Assembly (NCBI GenBank): GCA_021432635.1
Contig: MU270030.1
Span: 62,001-126,000 of the forward strand
DNA: 64,000 bases
Reading direction: 5' to 3'
Origin: Thozetella sp. PMI_491
Taxonomy: Eukaryota; Ascomycota; Sordariomycetes; Chaetosphaeriales; Chaetosphaeriaceae
The notes below the pieces were generated by a model. That model worked only from the letters and a program-made list of their open reading frames with translations. It did not search any database and was not told the DNA's origin. The position numbers and the translations under genes were made by a program. Of this stretch, positions 24,794-36,922 are shown one piece after another. Position 1 is the first letter of the stretch. The number at the start of each line of letters is the position of its first letter.

Positions 24794-27130
24794 TCGCCAT
24801 CGGAGAGTGTTTTTCAAGCCCAGACTGGTGCACCCTGGGGAAATATAGGCAGCCTACGAATTAATATCCGAATTGAGCCTGGAAGGAAGCCTGACCGAGG
24901 CAATAAATGAATTAGTACTTGGCATTGGTTGCCTAGGGCCTGAACGAGCCAATGGTTGCACAGAACACTTTCGGCAATGGCCGGCCCCTTAACCTACCAT
25001 GGTGTCTTCGCAGGTCTGTCTACTTATCTACACAATTGCCTTCGAGCGCCTCAATTTCTAGTTCGAACATCTGCGCCACAATACCTAGCGCTACTGGTAG
25101 TGTTGCGCACAAGCGAACCTAGTTGTTCGTGTATTTACCACACCAAATATTCTAGGGTGGCTTCAATCTAAGTGCACTAGCTGCCATCAACAACCTCCCC
25201 TGGGTTCAATATGATGTTAATATGCGCCTCTCTGGACCATTGATCCGGATTTGTGTGTGGTCTTGTCATGCTTTAATTCTCCGATCTCTCTTCGACCCCT
25301 TCCAAGAGAGCGGGGTGCTCAATGGCCTCGCGCGCTTCCACCGAATCACCCCACCGCCATTTGAAAGATCCCCTTTAGAGGCTATATTCCGAATGAGAGG
25401 ACCAAACATACCCTAACCCTGGTAAGATTTGTGCACTTTGCCCGACCAGTTGCAGCAGCTCTCGCAATTTGACAGCCGGGTTAACATAGGACAACCTTCT
25501 GATTTCTTCCCCTCGCAATTAATTTTGCACGGTTGCATCCTTCCAAGACGACTACAGAAATTATGCGTATCTGAAAAAGAGGTTACAATAATGCAGTAGA
25601 AGTTCGGAGTGCAGCCTCATCGTCGCAATCTCTTGCGCAGCCTCTTGGTAAGTTGAACCCCTGTATCTCTGGGAGCTGGGAAGGTCATATCCTCTGGTAG
25701 ACCCCTCAAACACAGGCGGGAGAGCCAGAAACATAACAACTCGGCCCCAGCTGTGGCGGACGGTTCACCAATTACGCCGAGCACCAATGTGTTGCATGAA
25801 AGCCCTCGTCAGCTAGCAACTGCACCAGTGGTGGAAACTCAAACGCGGCCGCTAGTGACGACTAGCCTACCAACGCAAAAGGTCTCCAGCTTGTCCACGC
25901 CCCCAAAACTCTAGATCGCTGCATACGGTAACCTCCTAGAGAACAGAAACACGAAATCGCTGGCCTAGTCGTATCTAAAGGCCCTGCCGAGGCCTCCAAA
26001 CTCTCGCCGAGGACACAAGCATCCCGGCCTGGGATCTGACGATCTGATAGACCCCAATAAGCTCTAACCGCTGATGGAGAAGCTTGCGAGAGAGGAAATG
26101 AGAAAGTGATCATTGCGTTCAAGATTACGAAGAGAGTTGGCGACTGTGTCGAAGCAATTCTGGCTCCGAAGCCAGTGGTCGAATTGGTCGTCCAAAACGT
26201 GGCCTAGCATCCGTACCCCCCCCCCCCCTTCTTCTTCTCTCCCTTGCAGGAGATCCCAAGTGTTGATAACATAGGCTTGCCAAGAGTATAAGAATATAAT
26301 ATACCTTCACAGCATCCACAGGTACATACTGTGACCCAGGAGAGTGCCTATATTTGCCTCGGCACAATGACACCAACACCCCGCATGCATGCATGCGAGG
26401 AAGTTTAGTGACATAGGTGCTTAGGAGGTGCTGCGGACTGCTCAGTTTCTCAATTTAGATTAGAGTAACCAGAGAAGGGATCGAGCATGTTAAGGTCTAG
26501 ATAGTGTTCTAGCTACAAATCTAGTAACGCTATGGCAGCATCTGCCGTTAATTTTATAGTCCTAATCTCTATATAGCCTCCTTTCTTACTTGCTTTCTGG
26601 TCCATAACATATCTGTCTATTTATGAGCCAGCGAAGAGGAAAAGATTTCACAAACACAATAGCCTTAATCAAGCAGGTATATTAGGTTTAGCTAGTGGTT
26701 TGCAGTTTTCTAAGAATATGGGCTAGTTCTTTGTATTATTGGTGATATATAAATTGCCCGCTTATGAGGCTTTAAAATTATTACCACCAAGACTAATTGC
26801 CTCTTTTCATAATTTCAAATATGCATCATAGTAAGGGGTCGAGGTATACCCTCCATTGCATTTACATTATCGCACAATAACAGCAACGGCTTAGTTTCGA
26901 GTGGCGTAGTTAAATCCCACTAGCTAAGTAGAGTCGAGGGAAATTGCTCTCAAACACATTATTATGGCCGAACCAATTTCAAATACGGCCCATTCGCTTA
27001 TATAACTAGCAGGGAGCTAATTATCTTCTGAGGGTGAGGTTGCTAACTGGGCTTCTCTTAGTACAGCAGTTTTCCGGAAGCTTAATCTGAACGAGCGAGG
27101 GACGCAAGTATACGCAGTACGTCTCGAGAC
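24794..27130. other. Long intergenic region, no supported gene
   Basis: 2.3 kb without a convincing gene. A plus-strand open frame from about 25573 to 25914, with no ATG at its head, reads polar Ser/Thr/Pro-rich content (HESPRQLATAPVVETQ) and ends in a stop; it could be a broken disordered region but has no domain. A run of 13 C lies at 26216-26228 and a (CATG)n-like CATGCATGCATGC at 26384-26396. The segment 26400-27060 is AT-rich. Confidence 0.45.
26216..26228. repeat. Poly-C tract (13 C)
   Basis: Homopolymer followed by a CT-rich stretch. Length may be unreliable in the assembly. Confidence 0.8.
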
Positions 27131-27901
27131 TCAGATTGACTTGACCTCTCCACCATCCATTCTCAGCATCGAGCCAGTCATCCACCTCGCTGGCGGCGAC
27201 ACGAGGAATGCCATCAGCTCAGCAACTTCGTCGGGTGCGCCGTAGCGCGCGATACCCACGTCAACCGGGAATTTGGCTGTTGCCTCTTCGACGCTCATGT
27301 TGTGCTGTGGCGCCCAGTGCTCAAGGTAGGTTTGGCGCCGGCTAGTCATGACAGGCCCTGGTAGTATGCTGTTGACTTGTACGCCGTCAGCTATGCCGCG
27401 ATCTGCGAAGGCCTTAGCCAGCGCCACGATGGCCGCATTGACGGTGGCGACGGCTGCGTACGACGCCTTGGGCAGCTGCGCCGAATTCCCCGACATCATA
27501 ACCACTGCCCCCGAACTAGCTCGGAGCGCCGGCCACGCCGCGATGGTGAGGCGGCGGGCACCGTGGAGCTTGAGAGCAAAGCCAAGTTCCCACTGCTCGT
27601 CCGTCATCTCAAGAATATCCACCTGTGGCACAGCCCCTGCAATGTTGAGTAGAACGTCGATTTGCCCGAATTCGGAAATAGCGCGGTCGACGACTTGGCG
27701 TGCTCCCTCTGGCTCAGAGAGATCCATGTCAATAATTACGGTAGATGCTCCAGCCTTTCTCGTCTCAACTGCTGTCAGCTCGAGATTAGCGCGGTCACGC
27801 GCAACCAGCACAAGATGGCTGAAGTCTCTCGCAAGTCGTATTGCTGTGGACTTGCCAATTCCCTGGCTAGCACCGGTAACGATAGCAACCTTTCGGGCCA
27901 T
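27131..27901 (-). CDS. Short-chain dehydrogenase/reductase-like protein with atypical active site
   Basis: Intronless, 256 residues, ATG at 27901. The Rossmann signature TGASQGIG (residues 9-16) and NIAGA (86-90) are intact, and the C-terminal LRMDGGE matches classical SDRs. Ser137 (VVMMSGNSA) occupies the catalytic serine position. However, the motif expected as Y-x-x-x-K-A-A reads VATVNAA, so Asn155 sits at the lysine position and Val151 at the tyrosine position; the nearest tyrosine is Tyr148. The fold and NAD(P) binding should be kept, but canonical dehydrogenase chemistry is doubtful unless Tyr148 substitutes. Possible roles: altered mechanism, isomerase-like activity or a regulatory pseudoenzyme. 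No pathway neighbours help: both flanks are long gene-poor stretches. Confidence 0.88.
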   Translation of the reverse strand: MARKVAIVTGASQGIGKSTAIRLARDFSHLVLVARDRANLELTAVETRKAGASTVIIDMDLSEPEGARQVVDRAISEFGQIDVLLNIAGAVPQVDILEMTDEQWELGFALKLHGARRLTIAAWPALRASSGAVVMMSGNSAQLPKASYAAVATVNAAIVALAKAFADRGIADGVQVNSILPGPVMTSRRQTYLEHWAPQHNMSVEEATAKFPVDVGIARYGAPDEVAELMAFLVSPPARWMTGSMLRMDGGEVKSI

Positions 27902-29708
27902 GATGCGTCAGCAGTATAGAAGGGCATGAAAGATTGATATTTCCAACTTGTTCGATCTAACTTCAGCAATGAAGCCTGCTATGAATATTCGCAAATCTGC
28001 CGGTACATAAATAGCCAAATGACCTTTAAATGGTAGAAGGGAGTGACGCAGGTGACTCATGTTTGAAAAAGGCATGGGTCTCTGTCATACCTACATCCCG
28101 GGATCTTTTCCGATCTAGGCAAACTATGCGACCACTCGCGCCTTGCCAGTGACGATGATGATGATCTGACCACCATTTAGGATAAGTCGGGTAAGGTGAC
28201 ATCCAATGTTCACCCCGTGCAGACAGATGATGCTGGCCATGTCCACCATTCTAGTTTGGCACCATCAGTGCCTAGATAGCTGGGAGTTTCGCTAGGCACC
28301 GGTTAAGGGCAAAGAGGTAGTGCGAAACCGGTAAAGTTTAGGATTTTCATGCACTGCTACATTTATGTTAGCCTCTCGGATATCTATCCCTAATCTTAAA
28401 TTGCTTTTAGCCATCGATGTATTTCTTCCTGGCCAAGTATTGTGGAGTAAATGAGGCAAACTGCATTAGCGACCACTAGTTTAAGCATGTAGTAGGATAT
28501 AATTTCTCAAAGTTGCGGTGGGTAATATACAAGAGCTAGGCATAAGATGTAATACGGACTTCAGCCTGTCAATACTTGTTGGTAGGGACAGGGTTCTCTC
28601 AAATTATGCATGGGAAATGACGCTCATGGCTCAGCGCACGCCTATTAAAAGAGGCACGATCTACGGTACCAATTGGCTTTAAGAGTTATGGCTGGAGCAC
28701 AATCCGGGTTTCCCAGGATATCGAAATAAAGAGTACTTACCTCGGCTATATCTCATTCAGCGGTGTGTTCTCGCCACCCCAGATATTAAAGGCGTGGTGG
28801 CACTCACAGTTTAAAATGACCGACAAAGATTATGGTATGCAGCTTGGTGCACCATCTCCTCTTCTTATCTGCTATGAACGATCTGAACATAGGCGATATA
28901 CATGGCGTCCACGAGAATTTCAAAAGCCAGATGGTTCAAAAGAGCAAGGCCAACACGGATGCCGTAAAGCCGTTGGAACGGAGACATCAGTACAAGCGTC
29001 ATTACTCATCCCATAATGTTCTCACGCAGGATGAGCGCAAACATGAAGCTATGTGCTAACAGCCTAGAGTTATCACAGCGGCATCGTACGGGGAACAGGA
29101 GACTCCAGGGCCTATAATCAGAGCCACGAGTGATAAAACATAAGCACTATAATAGTAAAAGATTTGAAAGAGTGTATTAAAGCGCGGTTTATTTATATAA
29201 ATAACTAGTTGTCTCTATAAATTTATTGTAGAAGTAGTTTTAGGTTACTTCCTGATTAAAGGGAATGAAAAAGAAAAGGACCCATAACTATTTGTCCTAT
29301 ACATAAGCAAAACAGCTGGTTGCTTCAAACGACTACACTAAGAACTGATATTCTTACTGCTAATAATTAGTTTAAGCATAGCAGCGGACATCTAGTCTAT
29401 TTCCTGATTACTACCATTTTAATATTCCCTGATTCTAGAATAAGTGTCCTCAATTAGGCTGTCGTGGGTAAATTACTGCTCAGCTTTCGTCGCTACGCTG
29501 GAGCACGTCCGGCCGCGACAACCTCTACTCCGCTATCGCCGGTCATTCGGAACGTAGCAGCCAATCCGGCTCCGGTAGAGTATGCAGGCAACACCTCGCC
29601 ACTGCACTGCCACACTTGATCAACTTGGGGGAGGCCCAGAAATCAGCGACCCATTTTTTGTTTTGTCTCTCATCCGCCCATGCATCCATCGATAGCGTAG
29701 CGGCTGCC
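27902..29708. other. Intergenic region, no supported gene
   Basis: 1.8 kb between the SDR start and the HET start. Short overlapping open frames at 28765-29059 show no domain or splice partner. The segment 29140-29440 is AT-rich. It holds the divergent promoters of the two flanking genes. Confidence 0.45.
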
Positions 29709-31728
29709 ATGGACGAAACCCCGAACACACAAGCGGTTTGCGAGCTAATATATCGCCCGCTTGATAAATCGAACCGCGAGATCCGCTTGATTAACATCCT
29801 CCCCAGCAGCGACACCGAAAGCGACGTGTGTTGCGAGTTATTCACTACGTCCCTCAATTCAAAGCCACGCTACAGCGCGCTCTCTTATGTCTGGGGCTAC
29901 TACGGCGACACTGGCACCATTTTGCTGAATGGCCATGAATTCTCCGTCACCAACAATCTGCTGGCTGCGCTTCGGACCCTGCGCGGCGCCTACCACGAGG
30001 TTCGCGTATGGGCCGACGCCGTCTGCATCAACCAGATGGACAAGACGGAACGAATGCACCAGGTCGAGCTGATGCAGGATATATACAGATCCACACGGAG
30101 AGCTTTTGTTTGGCTTGGCGACGCCGAAGCGCAGAGCCTTAACCAGGTCCCTGCCGACTGTCTGACATGGTCGGGCAGTGTGTCCGACAACGCGAAAATC
30201 GCCCTGCTGCTGAAGCAGCCGAGGCCCGGAGCGGAGTTCATGTTCGGCGCTCTGAGCCTCTTGGCGCAGAATGATCTGCATCTGTCTGCACTTGGGTCGG
30301 AGGGTGCCTCCTCATTACTGGAATCGCTTCATCACTTAGGCATATTTCCATGGGTAGGTACTTTACAGTAACTAACTGCTTGGTTATGCACTGACATGAC
30401 ACGTGATCTAGTGGCATCGAATCTGGGTCGTGCAGGAGACTATATTGCCGAAAGAAGTTACAATTTGTCTTGGTCGCTTCAGAGCTCCTCTTTGGATGGT
30501 CTCCCGAGCAGTACAGAGCTTGGCAAAGCATGTTAGCACCTGTTGCAGCTCTCACATAGTTGACGCGCGTTATGTCCAAGGAATAGACCCCGAGCACAGA
30601 GAACTATCGCCTTCCTTGGGCCTTCTGAACCAGGAACTGGCGGCATTGGCAGGAATTGAGGATTTGTTCAGGTCGAACCACAAGCTAACGCTGCTCTCCT
30701 TGCTTCTGCGTTTCTGTCAACGGCAAGCCTCGGACCCCCGGGATATTATCTATGGGATGCTCGGCCTTGTCACCCATTGGGATGGTGACGAGCCTATCAC
30801 TCCGGACTATTCCAAACCGCTAGAGGTGCTCTTTCGGGAGGTTTCCCTTCGATTCATCCAGTCATCATTCGAGGCGCTAAGCTTCGCCGGTACTGTGGCC
30901 CTGCGTACGGATCCGTCCGCCTACTTGATGCACCAATGGTCGAGCTGGATCGTGGATTGGAGGACCATCCATCTCAATTACGGCGCAACCAAGGCAAGAG
31001 ATGCGCTGGGTCGCTACTATCTCTATAGCGCCTCCAGCCGTGTCCACGAAGCACCAATCCCGTATGGACCCGTTTCCGGTCTTCCTGGGAGGCATGCCCT
31101 GTCATTCCAGGGAATATCGGTTGGAAAGCTCGAAGCCATTGCTCGGGTAGAGTTCTCTGCCTCACATCAGCTGGATCAGATTGTCAGGGGAATGCCAGAC
31201 CGCCTGGGCTTGGAAGGTAACAAAACCGTTTTGGAGGCCGTGTGTCGCACCATATGCTGGGACTCGATCCCCAACGATATCGAAGGTGGTCTTGCCGAAA
31301 GATCAAAGATGCGAAGAATATTCCCGGCCGATCTGGAAGCTATTAGACAGCGTCTCGGTCGTGACATCTCCTGGGATGATGATGTATACGAATTCTTACC
31401 CCCGAGCCGCAGAGCAAGCCTGAAGAACCAGCGAACCCATCTCTTCCGCACAGACAGCAACTCCTTGGGATGCCTCGAATCGCACAGCATGTTCGACGTA
31501 GATCAAAGCGGCTCACTGCTGAATGGCTCTATGAACTGCGAGGTTTTTATTCTTCTAGGGAGCAGGGTGCCACTAGTTCTTCGGCCCTTAGGAAAGTTCA
31601 CCTCTGATAGGAGTGGGCAAAAACAATACTACCAACTGGTGTCACAATGCTATGTCCATGGCCTAATGGACGGTGAGGTATTCGAACGGCAGGTGGCGGC
31701 GGAGACTATAGAGATATGCTTAGTGTAG
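29709..31728 (+). CDS. HET-domain protein
   Basis: Two exons, 29709-30353 and 30412-31728, with a 58-nt GT-AG intron (30354-30411), give 653 residues. The start is the ATG in GCCATGG at 29709. The HET domain shows YSALSYVWG (about residue 59), RVWADAVCINQMDKTER (about 100-116), RRAFVWLGD (about 135), and the junction-spanning FPWWHRIWVVQE (about 213-224). The C-terminal part carries the usual SDPRDIIYGMLGL block. Expected role: allorecognition and incompatibility signalling in the cytosol. It is intact, unlike the doubtful HET gene at 11.1-13.0 kb, and is the only gene in a 4.7-kb stretch. Confidence 0.92.
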
Positions 31729-32612
31729 AAAGTATGTAAGCCAATTTGAGGGAGTAACTGCATGTACTGATTAACACAGCTGCACGATTTAATTATTGTT
31801 TTAATTATAAGCTAATTGAGAATGGGGTATCATTAAGCGCTGTTAGCTATAGCTGCTTTCTACTCTAGCAGACTTTATGTCTCGGCTCCAAAACCTATCC
31901 GTGGGAAGACCAAGACACATCAGAATTATACATATATAAACTATAGTTAGTAGCACAACTAATAGCACAGAGATTTGCTACCATATCTCATTAATTTAAG
32001 TGGGAGTGGAAATACGACTTACGCCATCGTTCTTACATCTCAATCTAGATTATCCACTCTCCCAATCAGCCTTTATAGTAATTTTAGAATAAATACATAA
32101 GCCACTTTTCTTGAGGGTAAAAAGGCCTTCTATTTATTTTTAAAAGAACTCCCGCGAGTTACAGACAACTATAAGTCCTAACCCCTAGCTTTGAAGCTCA
32201 AGCGTCAAAGTCATAGTATTATATACGAGGCAGTCTTATAATAAATTCCTTACGAGTGGAGAAGATACCGATATATCTACTGGTGGCATCCCTAGCAGAA
32301 GTTTAGACAGTGGTAGAAGCTAGAATATGGCAATAACTATTGGGAACAGGACTGGCTCCATGACTAATTCTGGCGTATCTAGCATGATAGACTGCCTAGA
32401 CATAATTGGATATAACAATATTCTCGTTCTACTTGAATTTATCCTTGTAATGCAAGTTAAACTATGTTCTAGACATTTATAAAAATTAAATTATAGAACT
32501 CGCCCTTCACAGTAGCCCCCCCCCCCCCCCCTCTCTTGTGCCTTGAAAAATTCTTCCCCGAAATCTTTCTGGCAGGCAGTCATATAGGCTAATCTGCGCA
32601 GTCTCAGTAGAT
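31729..32612. other. AT-rich intergenic region with poly-C tract
   Basis: AT-rich, no gene supported. A run of 16 C at 32516-32531 lies just beyond the 3' end of the siderophore transporter. Confidence 0.5.
32516..32531. repeat. Poly-C tract (16 C)
   Basis: Homopolymer in the 3' flank of the siderophore-transporter gene; length may be assembly-sensitive. Confidence 0.85.
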
Positions 32613-34553
32613 TTACAGCGACTTGCGATAGGCATCCCTCCACTTATAATACCACTTAGTTTGTTGATCCTCCGCGTTGTTAATCTCCGATTGGGGCATG
32701 TCCACTCTTTCACCATCTAGGCCCGTGTTGGTAATAGCATTCTGCTGCTTGCCAAGGTAGAAATCAGGCATAAAGAGAGTGGCAATGACGGGTATGGCAC
32801 TGAATATGAGGGCTGTGATAACAATCAGACCATTGACCTGGGTGTATGCGCGGATTGCACCTTGTCTGATCGGGTCATCGAAGATATAGTTGCGCAGCTT
32901 AGTGATGGAGCCATAGAGCTTCTCGATCGTTGACGTAGGGGTGGTAGCGGGCATCTCCTCATGCATTCTCTCAAGCATCTGGCTTGTCCAGATTGCAGAG
33001 GAGACAGCACTGCCGACAGAAGACCCCAGAGTTGACCATAGCGAGAGCAGTGCGATGACCGTGGCCATGTCTTCATGCGGGACGGCAGCCTGGCTTCCCA
33101 CGCGGGCACCGACGACATTGAACGATCCCAAGCAGAAGATTAGCTGGGCGGCAATCAAGCGGCCCGTGTCCGTAGTCATTGTGTTCGCTCCAGCATTGAC
33201 CAGGAGCCCGTATCCGAGCATCCTTGCACCGGCGCCAAACAACATCATGGTTTTGTACCGATGAGTGTACCGCTGGAGCAGACCAACAAAAGGGCCAAGG
33301 ATACTAAGCCCCATAGTGGTGATGCCTAGGAAGATCGTCCATTGGTACGTCGTCCAGTCCTTGATGACGTACATGTACGAGGAGAAATAAGTGTTTCGGA
33401 CTGCAGAAGCTGTCTGGTTGAAGGTGTAAACTGTGACGGCAGCGAGGAAAGCACGATTCTGTAAGATATTTTTTGTCATTAGGGGTTTGGGGGCCAGGTA
33501 GACCTCGAAGGCGACGAAAGCTATAAGCAAGACAAAGCCAATGGCGAGCATGGTAATAATGCCAGAGTTGCCCCATCCGCCATCGAATTGCTTAGCGAGA
33601 GTAAAGGGCAGCAAGAGTAGGGCAAAAGCCGCGCCGAGTATGACGAGTCCAATGATGTCGATGTCAATGAGGCCTTGATATGACAGCTTTGCCCATTGCG
33701 CGATGCCCTTTGTCTTGCCGGCCAACTCGGCGGGTCCAGTCCTGTCTTGTCTTGAGCCTGCCATGGTCACCATCCCAAGCTTCTCTCCCTTGCGCTGCAT
33801 GACATACAGCGTAACAATGGCTGGTGTAAGCAGGACGGGCATCAAGATTGCAAACATGCCCAGACCCCACCGCCAATTGTCGACAAATGCCTCTGTAATG
33901 AAGCCACTGACGGGAACGGTGACGACGAAAGGCACTGACATCAAGGCACCAAAAAAGCCTCTCCACTCCAGCGGGGTCAGGTCACCGACTATGATATCGC
34001 TGAGGAGGTCGAGGCCGGACTTGCCCACGGAAGTGAAGCACATGCCCATCGTGTAGGCTGCAAAGGTACTGGAGCTCGCCGCGACAGCAAATCCAACGAC
34101 GTAGAAGACAAGGATGACAGTGTAGGTGGTAGGGCGTGAGGTGATGTCAGCTAGCTTGCCGATAAAAGGCTTGCTGATTGCCCGGATGATTGAGCTGGCG
34201 GTGCTTACGGCTGCTAGCGAACTATGCTCCCCGAAGGTCGAGGCAGCCATAGTGGTGAAAATGGTGGAAGTAATGCTTTGGTCGAGTGCGTAGGCGAACA
34301 TTGTCAAGCCGATTGAAATCCCTAGAAGCCAGAGCAAGACCTTTCCAGAGTGGCCTGATTGATAGAGGACCTTGTTGAACGCCTCAACTCTGCTCACACC
34401 GGGTCCGCTGGGAACCCTATTTTGGTCGTTGCGGATCTCTTGTTGCTCTTTTGGTGAAACCTTCAGAGACTCATTTTCGGGGGCAAAGGTTCGAGAATCT
34501 AATGAGTGACGGGCATCGACGTCCGTTCCATTGACGGCTGCCGAAGGTGACAT
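32613..34553 (-). CDS. Siderophore-iron transporter, ARN/SIT (MFS) family
   Basis: Intronless, 646 residues, ATG at 34553. A polar cytosolic leader of about 75 residues is followed by fourteen hydrophobic segments. Family marks include the first-helix motif MFAYALDQSITST, the SSIIRAISKPFIGKLADI block, GKSGLDLLSDIIVGDLTPL and NWRWGLGMFAI, all typical of fungal siderophore:proton symporters of the MirB/Sit1 type. Expected role: plasma- or vesicle-membrane uptake of ferric hydroxamate siderophores. Regulation is suggested by a perfect GATA-type iron-repressor site 175 bp upstream (34728-34736). The ligand (ferricrocin, fusarinine, coprogen or a xenosiderophore) cannot be told. No siderophore biosynthesis gene is near. 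Confidence 0.93.
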   Translation of the reverse strand: MSPSAAVNGTDVDARHSLDSRTFAPENESLKVSPKEQQEIRNDQNRVPSGPGVSRVEAFNKVLYQSGHSGKVLLWLLGISIGLTMFAYALDQSITSTIFTTMAASTFGEHSSLAAVSTASSIIRAISKPFIGKLADITSRPTTYTVILVFYVVGFAVAASSSTFAAYTMGMCFTSVGKSGLDLLSDIIVGDLTPLEWRGFFGALMSVPFVVTVPVSGFITEAFVDNWRWGLGMFAILMPVLLTPAIVTLYVMQRKGEKLGMVTMAGSRQDRTGPAELAGKTKGIAQWAKLSYQGLIDIDIIGLVILGAAFALLLLPFTLAKQFDGGWGNSGIITMLAIGFVLLIAFVAFEVYLAPKPLMTKNILQNRAFLAAVTVYTFNQTASAVRNTYFSSYMYVIKDWTTYQWTIFLGITTMGLSILGPFVGLLQRYTHRYKTMMLFGAGARMLGYGLLVNAGANTMTTDTGRLIAAQLIFCLGSFNVVGARVGSQAAVPHEDMATVIALLSLWSTLGSSVGSAVSSAIWTSQMLERMHEEMPATTPTSTIEKLYGSITKLRNYIFDDPIRQGAIRAYTQVNGLIVITALIFSAIPVIATLFMPDFYLGKQQNAITNTGLDGERVDMPQSEINNAEDQQTKWYYKWRDAYRKSL

Positions 34554-34727
34554 GGTGGCTGAGACTGGCCTACGAAATTGTAGGTTGAATATGGATGGTT
34601 ATGGACGGCCTAAAAATGGCTCTGGTTTCCAGCCAAAATTGAGGATGTAATGGAGAAAGGGAACTGGGGCCGGACAAGCAGACTCACAACCGAGATGTTG
34701 GGCTTAGCAGCTTTTACAGTCCTCCCG

Positions 34728-34736
34728 TTATCAGAT
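34728..34736 (-). promoter_or_regulatory. Putative SreA/Urbs1 iron-repressor site
   Basis: The plus strand reads TTATCAGAT, the exact complement of ATCTGATAA and a perfect match to ATCWGATAA, the reported site of fungal GATA iron repressors. Two partial copies follow at 34738-34745 (ATCTGATC) and 34748-34756 (ATCTGATTT). It lies about 175 bp upstream of the transporter ATG, the right place for iron repression. Confidence 0.65.
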
Positions 34737-34756
34737 CATCTGATCTAATCTGATTT

Positions 34757-36922
34757 TTTTCTCCGGAGGGGTTCGCCGATCCACCTCCCGTGCTTGTCAT
34801 ACTTTCTGACCTCATGCTGCTTCCCTATCAAACCTCGCCAAGACAACTAAGGCACCTAGCCGAGGCAGCCAAGGCAAGTCTACCCAACGGTTTAGGTGGG
34901 CAGTACTCCGTACGCGGAGAAGCTCGCTTTGCGACATGGGATGCGTGCTTTTATGGGTCCAATAAATCACGGTTTCTAACCCTTTCTAGTGAGGTATGTC
35001 AGTAGTAATCTTACGGCCGGCAGCATCCCCAGACACAACAGCTTCGGAGTACAGCCCATACATCATCTATACTCTGGCAAACTGGCTATTCAGTGGCGCT
35101 CTAGTGGCCTAGCGATCATACGCAATGCAGCACGGTAACCAGTATTAGAGAGTGGAATTTTATTACCTACCTTCACGACTTAATTTCCGTACCATGCACG
35201 CGGGAACCCTTGCCAAGCGCTGTAAACAAACTAAGAAAATTTTATTACTCTTGCCATAGCGAAAGTGGTGGGGCCTGGCGGCCGACCCAGGTCGCACTAA
35301 AAAATAGGACGCCGTAAGACCCACCCACCCACACACGTATCAGCTATTTCACAATATTCACGTACTAAATATCTTTCCAAGTTTACTGTAGCCAGGCTAG
35401 GCGTTGCTAACATCTAGCCACTGCTTAGCTCGCCCTTGTACCAACTGACTTGCTGCACCTCAATAAGTCGGCCTAATCAGACGGGGTCGCTGACAACGTA
35501 GTACAGGGTTATATCCAGAGCTGCCGATACCGTCATTGAGCCTGCACCGCTTATCGCACGCGCTTCTTCTACCAGACGAGCCATGCTCTTCTCCGCCAGT
35601 GGAACAATCGCATCTAGTATGGGGTGGAAGATGTAAAGCTATTGATCGGCTTCTTGCTGCGGTTGTGACGCTCAACCATGGTAGAGCCGTATTTAGGGAA
35701 TGACCGGAACTCCTCCCTCCAACTTACATTTTAGCTTGTCCCTGGTCAATATCGCCTCCTCGTATTATCCAGGTCGGAGATACCTGTGACATCACTTCCC
35801 AAGATGTCCTAACTCGAGTGTGCAGTGGCAGTTTAGTTATAATTAACCGCTCCCTCGCTCTCAAACCCATCTATGTCCAAGTCATTCGCCATTGGCCCTA
35901 GGGTTATTGATTCCTAGAAGTGTTCAAAAGGGCCTATTAAAAGAAAGCGGATGTCCTCGTCCCCATGGAGAGTTATTCTATCCTTCTCCCCAAATAAATC
36001 GCTAATGGATCTACTGTAGCCACGGTGGTAGACAGAAACAAACATCAAGATACAACAGAGCCAGGTGCCCGAGAAGTCTCCGGTGATGGGTCGCTTTGAG
36101 AGGAACGATGTAGAACATGGATAGACCCGAGTTTGTCAGCGAGGTTATGCCACTGGGAGGGTCCCTGGATAGGTATTCACGGGCATGTCGTCAGCTCCAT
36201 GTCGGGGCCTGTGAGTGGGTGGCTCGGAAAGCGGCTCAGTCGCGCTGCTGCAACCCCGACTGGACGCAGTGTCGGCCGCCCACATGCGTTCTCAAAAATA
36301 CAAGAAGAGTGACGAATACTCCCCACGGAGCGACGGGCCCACTCCCTGACCTCGCGCCTCAGATGCCCGCCGATCTCCCGTTCCTTCATTGAACAATCCA
36401 TTCACTCGAACTTCTCCTAACCAAAATAGCATGCTATAATGAGCGCCACGCTGGCATACCAATTGGATCGCCTAACTGCGGATAGAGGACGCAACAGCGC
36501 CGAAAATATTCATCCTGCTATCGGCCAAGTGTCCGTCCGCCGCAAGTGGGACGGAATAGGGAAGCACGCGGCATTACTAAGACCCCACACCACACCGAAC
36601 TGCATATCCTGCATGTATGGAATGCTTCGTATAATTATTAATACTGCTTCACCTGCGCGTTTTGCTCACAAGCCGCGTGGGATGCAGGCTACGCCGCAAT
36701 TCGGCAAAAATCTCTGGCTCTCTTCTAGGGAGTAAAAATCATCGTGATTCAACGGCTGCTTGGAAATGAACTTGATACCCCACTTAACAACCCTCAGTAA
36801 ATAGACGAAGTCTTTGCCTACAATAGAGTATAAATATCAGGTCCCAACCCCCAATATTGCATTGTAGTCTCCATAGCATAACGATAAGATCAACATATCA
36901 CAACTCTGTTTTCCCAGACGAA
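34757..36922. other. Long intergenic region, no supported gene
   Basis: About 2.2 kb without a convincing gene. Overlapping open frames at 36117-36401 on both strands and 36439-36735 lack domains. It contains the promoter of the reductase that starts at 36923. Confidence 0.45.

Noticed and set aside
25573-25914. Plus-strand open frame with Ser/Thr/Pro-rich content
   Set aside because: No ATG at its head, no zinc cluster or other domain found upstream, and about 113 open codons can arise by chance.
36117-36401. Overlapping open frames on both strands
   Set aside because: Mutually antisense, Cys/Arg/Pro-rich, no domain.
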